NCBI GenBank assembly: GCA_938036405.1
Contig: CALHPT010000032.1
Location: 1 to 8,552 of the forward strand
DNA: 8,552 nt
Source of the DNA: an uncultured Tannerella sp.
GTDB lineage: Bacteria; Bacteroidota; Bacteroidia; Bacteroidales; Tannerellaceae
Direction of reading: 5' to 3'
Numbering within the stretch: the stretch's first letter is position 1; the number at the start of each line of letters is the position of its first letter. Positions 6,171-8,552 of the stretch are shown piece after piece. The notes under the pieces were generated by a model, which was given only the letters and a program-made list of their open reading frames with translations, did no database searches and was not told where the DNA came from. The position numbers and the translations under genes are program-made.

Positions 6171-8417
6171 ATGAAAAGAATAGCTACGCTTCTCTGCTTC
6201 ATGATCTGCTGTGCCATGGCCATTTATGCCACTGACTCAAACGTGACCAGACGAACTTACACGGTGAGGGGCACCGTGAAGGACCGAATGAACGCCCCCG
6301 TACCCTACGCCACGGTGATGGTGCTCGGCACCAACATCGGAATCGCTGCCGACGTCGACGGCGGTTTTCGCCTCCAATTAGACAAAGGCACCTACCGCCT
6401 GCGCTTCTCCTGCACCGGTTACGAGCAGAAGACCGTCGACGTGTTGGCCGAAGAGCAACCCACCCTCGAGGTGACACTCGACGAGGCCAAGAACGGCCTC
6501 ACCGAGGTGGTCGTCACCGGCACACGAACGGAGCGCATGCTCAAGGATGAGCCCGTCGTCACGCGCGTCATCACGGCCGAGGAAATCAAGAAACTCGACC
6601 CGCAGGACTTCAAAGGGCTGTTAGAATACGAGCTGCCCGGCCTGCAATTCAACGGTGCAGCGCACGGCTCCGGACTGCCCGACATCTCCTTCCAGGGCAT
6701 GGACTCCCGCTACTTGCTCTTCCTCATCGACGGCGAACGCATGGCCGGTGAAGGTGCGCTGGACAACATCGACTTCACCCGCCTCGACGTGGACAACATC
6801 GAGCGCATCGAGGTGATCAAGGGCAGCATGTCCACCCTCTACGGATCGAACGCCCTGGGCGGCGTGGTGAACATCATCACCAAGAAGGCCAACCGCCCGT
6901 TCGTGGGCAATGTCTCCGCTCGCACCACCAGCCTCGGCGACCAGAAATACGCGCTCTCCGTGGGTACACGTCAGGAGAAGTTCTCATCGCTCACCTCGGC
7001 CTCCTTCAGCCGTCGCGACCCGTACACCATCCGAGACACCAAGCCGATGACGAGCACCTTCAAGCGCCCCGACGGCACCGACTCCACCGCCGTGGATACC
7101 ACCCGACGCAGCTTCAACATCAAGGGCTACGAGACCTTCTCCATCGCCCAAAAGTTCGGCTACGACTTCACCGACCGACTCAGCGCACAGATTGACGGCA
7201 GCTTCTACCAGAACCGACTGCTCTACACCAAAGAGATGAAGCTCTACGAGCGCTTCCGAGACTTCACCTTCGGCGGCAAGCTGAACTACATCCTCAACGA
7301 GACCAGTCGGCTGGACATCTCCTACCACTACGACCATTATTATAAGAACGACATCTTCCCCCAGGCTGGCGACCTCACCACGGTGAAGTATCGCGACATC
7401 ACCAACAACTTCCGACTCAACTACAGCCTCCTCCTGGCCGACCGTCACGCCCTCACCGCCGGCACCGAATACAACACCGAGCGGATGAAGAGCAACTGGT
7501 TTCGCGACACCACCTCCTCCCGTTTCTCCAACTGCGTGATCTACGTCCAGGACGACTATCGCGTCACCGACCGCCTGAGCCTCGTCGGCGGCCTGCGCAT
7601 GGACTACCACTCGGAATACAAGGCGCACGTCAGCCCGAAACTCTCCGCCATGTATCGCCTCGGGCACGTCACGCTGCGCGGTGGATATGCGGCCGGCTTC
7701 CGCTCCCCGTCGCTCCGCGAGCTGTACGCCGAGTTTGACCACCGCGGCATGTTCAAGATCTACGGCAACACCGACCTCAAGCCCGAAACGAGCCACCACG
7801 CCTCCATCTCGGCCGAGTGGGTCGCCGGCATCTTCAACGCCTCCGCCACCGGCTACTATAACTGGTTCAACAACCGCATCGTCCGGACGGTGCGCATCGA
7901 GGATGGCCCCGCCAAGCAGTATCCCGACTACACCTATCAGAACGCCGAAAAGTCCAAGACCTACGGCTTCGACGTCAACGCCCAAGTGCGCCTGCCCTTC
8001 GACCTCACCCTGCGCGGCACCTATTCCTACGTCAACGACGACGAGAAGGTGCAGGGCAAACGCAGCTCCTACATCCGCCCCCACACAGCCGTCATGCAAG
8101 CCGACTACACGCGCCGCTTCGGCCGTTGCCGCGCCTACATCGGCCTGAACGGGCGCTGGATGGCCGCCACGGACTATTGGTCGTACAGCACCCGCAGCAA
8201 GGGCATGTACAAGATGGAGCTTGAGAGCCGCATGCTCTGGAAGCTGAACGCCGGATGCTACTTCCCGCGCGGCATCGCCCTGAGCGTGGGCGTGGACAAC
8301 CTCTTCAACGCAAGGGATAAGAACATCAGCTACGACGCCAGCTCCGCCACCCTCACCCGGGGCACGGAGTTCATCGCCAACCTCTCCGTCAATATCGCAG
8401 AGCTGATCGGCAAATGA
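6171..8417 (+). CDS. TonB-dependent outer-membrane receptor, possible heme or siderophore uptake
   Basis: The product is 748 residues. ATG 6171 was chosen because it begins a signal peptide (MKRIATLLCFMICCAMAIYA); the frame is open 35 codons further up without signal character. Residues about 29-105 form a carboxypeptidase-regulatory-like domain (TVRGTVKDRMNAPVPYATV, then DVDGGFRLQL). LTEVVVTGTRTER (110-122) resembles a TonB box. The plug covers about 122-237, with LLFLIDGERM (182-191), IERIEVIKGSMSTLYGSNA (210-228) and GGVVNIITKK (230-239). The remainder is a beta barrel, ending in strand FIANLSVNI. FRSPSLRELY (510-519) and GNTDLKPE (532-539) correspond to the FRAP and NPDL-type motifs of heme receptors, but they also occur in other CirA/BtuB-like receptors, so the substrate is undecided. 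At this length and with no SusD gene seen in the 135 bases after it, it is not a typical SusC. Energy would come from TonB-ExbBD, not encoded here. A separate promoter is likely. Confidence 0.92.
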   Translation: MKRIATLLCFMICCAMAIYATDSNVTRRTYTVRGTVKDRMNAPVPYATVMVLGTNIGIAADVDGGFRLQLDKGTYRLRFSCTGYEQKTVDVLAEEQPTLEVTLDEAKNGLTEVVVTGTRTERMLKDEPVVTRVITAEEIKKLDPQDFKGLLEYELPGLQFNGAAHGSGLPDISFQGMDSRYLLFLIDGERMAGEGALDNIDFTRLDVDNIERIEVIKGSMSTLYGSNALGGVVNIITKKANRPFVGNVSARTTSLGDQKYALSVGTRQEKFSSLTSASFSRRDPYTIRDTKPMTSTFKRPDGTDSTAVDTTRRSFNIKGYETFSIAQKFGYDFTDRLSAQIDGSFYQNRLLYTKEMKLYERFRDFTFGGKLNYILNETSRLDISYHYDHYYKNDIFPQAGDLTTVKYRDITNNFRLNYSLLLADRHALTAGTEYNTERMKSNWFRDTTSSRFSNCVIYVQDDYRVTDRLSLVGGLRMDYHSEYKAHVSPKLSAMYRLGHVTLRGGYAAGFRSPSLRELYAEFDHRGMFKIYGNTDLKPETSHHASISAEWVAGIFNASATGYYNWFNNRIVRTVRIEDGPAKQYPDYTYQNAEKSKTYGFDVNAQVRLPFDLTLRGTYSYVNDDEKVQGKRSSYIRPHTAVMQADYTRRFGRCRAYIGLNGRWMAATDYWSYSTRSKGMYKMELESRMLWKLNAGCYFPRGIALSVGVDNLFNARDKNISYDASSATLTRGTEFIANLSVNIAELIGK

Positions 8418-8440
8418 CGGGACGGGCACTTAGGCTTCTT

Positions 8441-8495
8441 TTGGGGCACGACACTTCTTGAGGGAGGCGTCGTGTTCCTGTTTTTTTGGCCCCAA
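8441..8495 (+). terminator. Terminator-like nested inverted repeat after the receptor gene
   Basis: CACGAC (8447-8452) pairs with GTCGTG (8469-8474), with further weak pairing inside, and a run of seven T follows at 8481-8487 after six bases. This resembles an intrinsic terminator 24 bases past the receptor stop. An outer stem, TTGGGG (8441-8446) with CCCCAA (8490-8495), encloses both the hairpin and the T run, which is unusual and makes the exact terminating form uncertain. Confidence 0.6.
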
Positions 8496-8506
8496 GCCCG
8501 ACAGGT

Positions 8507-8534
8507 CGGAGCTACTTGAAAAAAAGTAGAGCCG
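8507..8534. other. Hairpin with A-rich loop near the window end
   Basis: CTACTT (8512-8517) pairs with AAGTAG (8524-8529) around the loop GAAAAA. Below it, two mismatched G/A pairs (8510-8511 against 8530-8531) are followed by CGG/CCG pairing (8507-8509 with 8532-8534). No T run follows on either strand outside the loop, so it is not a standard terminator. It may belong to the leader of a gene beyond the window. Confidence 0.4.
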
Positions 8535-8552
8535 GAAGTGCAGATTCCAGCA

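Noticed and set aside
5650..6235. Plus-strand open frames running through the 41-bp array
   Set aside because: The 41-base period shifts frame each unit, so the same repeat is read in different frames. The frames also overlap menA or the receptor.
6984..8429. 481-codon open frame on the minus strand opposite the receptor gene
   Set aside because: It is a GC-rich codon-bias shadow: a Val/Gly/Ala-rich translation with no signal or domain, fully opposite a clear TonB-dependent receptor.

Overview
The window looks like a chromosomal piece of a Bacteroidota bacterium. The evidence is lipoprotein and exported-protein signals of that phylum, a TonB-dependent receptor with an N-terminal carboxypeptidase-regulatory-like domain, near-absence of Shine-Dalgarno sites, and two candidate promoters resembling the Bacteroidota TAnnTTTG -7 box. 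Coding DNA is clearly GC-rich for the phylum, and a Tannerella-like oral or gut member is my best guess, but that is inference. All five genes lie on the + strand.

Layout. Bases 1-294 hold an array of 42-bp tandem repeats whose units decay toward the right while staying essentially in register. A lipoprotein gene (403-1449; (beta/alpha)-barrel-like, resembling DUF3142) follows and overlaps by 47 bases a large gene for an exported alpha-helical protein of unknown function (1403-3637). After a 127-base gap with a hairpin comes a secreted protein with an NTF2-like-looking region and a VCBS/EF-hand-like region (3765-4928). Its stop codon overlaps the start of menA (4925-5836), which encodes 1,4-dihydroxy-2-naphthoate polyprenyltransferase of menaquinone synthesis. 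The 334-base gap after menA contains a second, unrelated array: four 41-bp repeats in two subtypes carrying internal dyads. A candidate promoter then leads into a 748-residue TonB-dependent outer-membrane receptor (6171-8417). The window ends with a terminator-like nested inverted repeat and another hairpin.

How the genes may work together. The first four could be read as one or two transcription units, because 403-1449/1403-3637 and 3765-4928/4925-5836 are both overlapping pairs. The three uncharacterised exported proteins probably act in or beyond the periplasm. MenA is the only clear metabolic enzyme and makes the quinone for anaerobic respiration. The receptor looks like an independent unit. 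If it imports heme (unproven), it would feed the same menaquinone- and cytochrome-dependent electron transport. No CRISPR, phage, transposase, tRNA or rRNA was seen.
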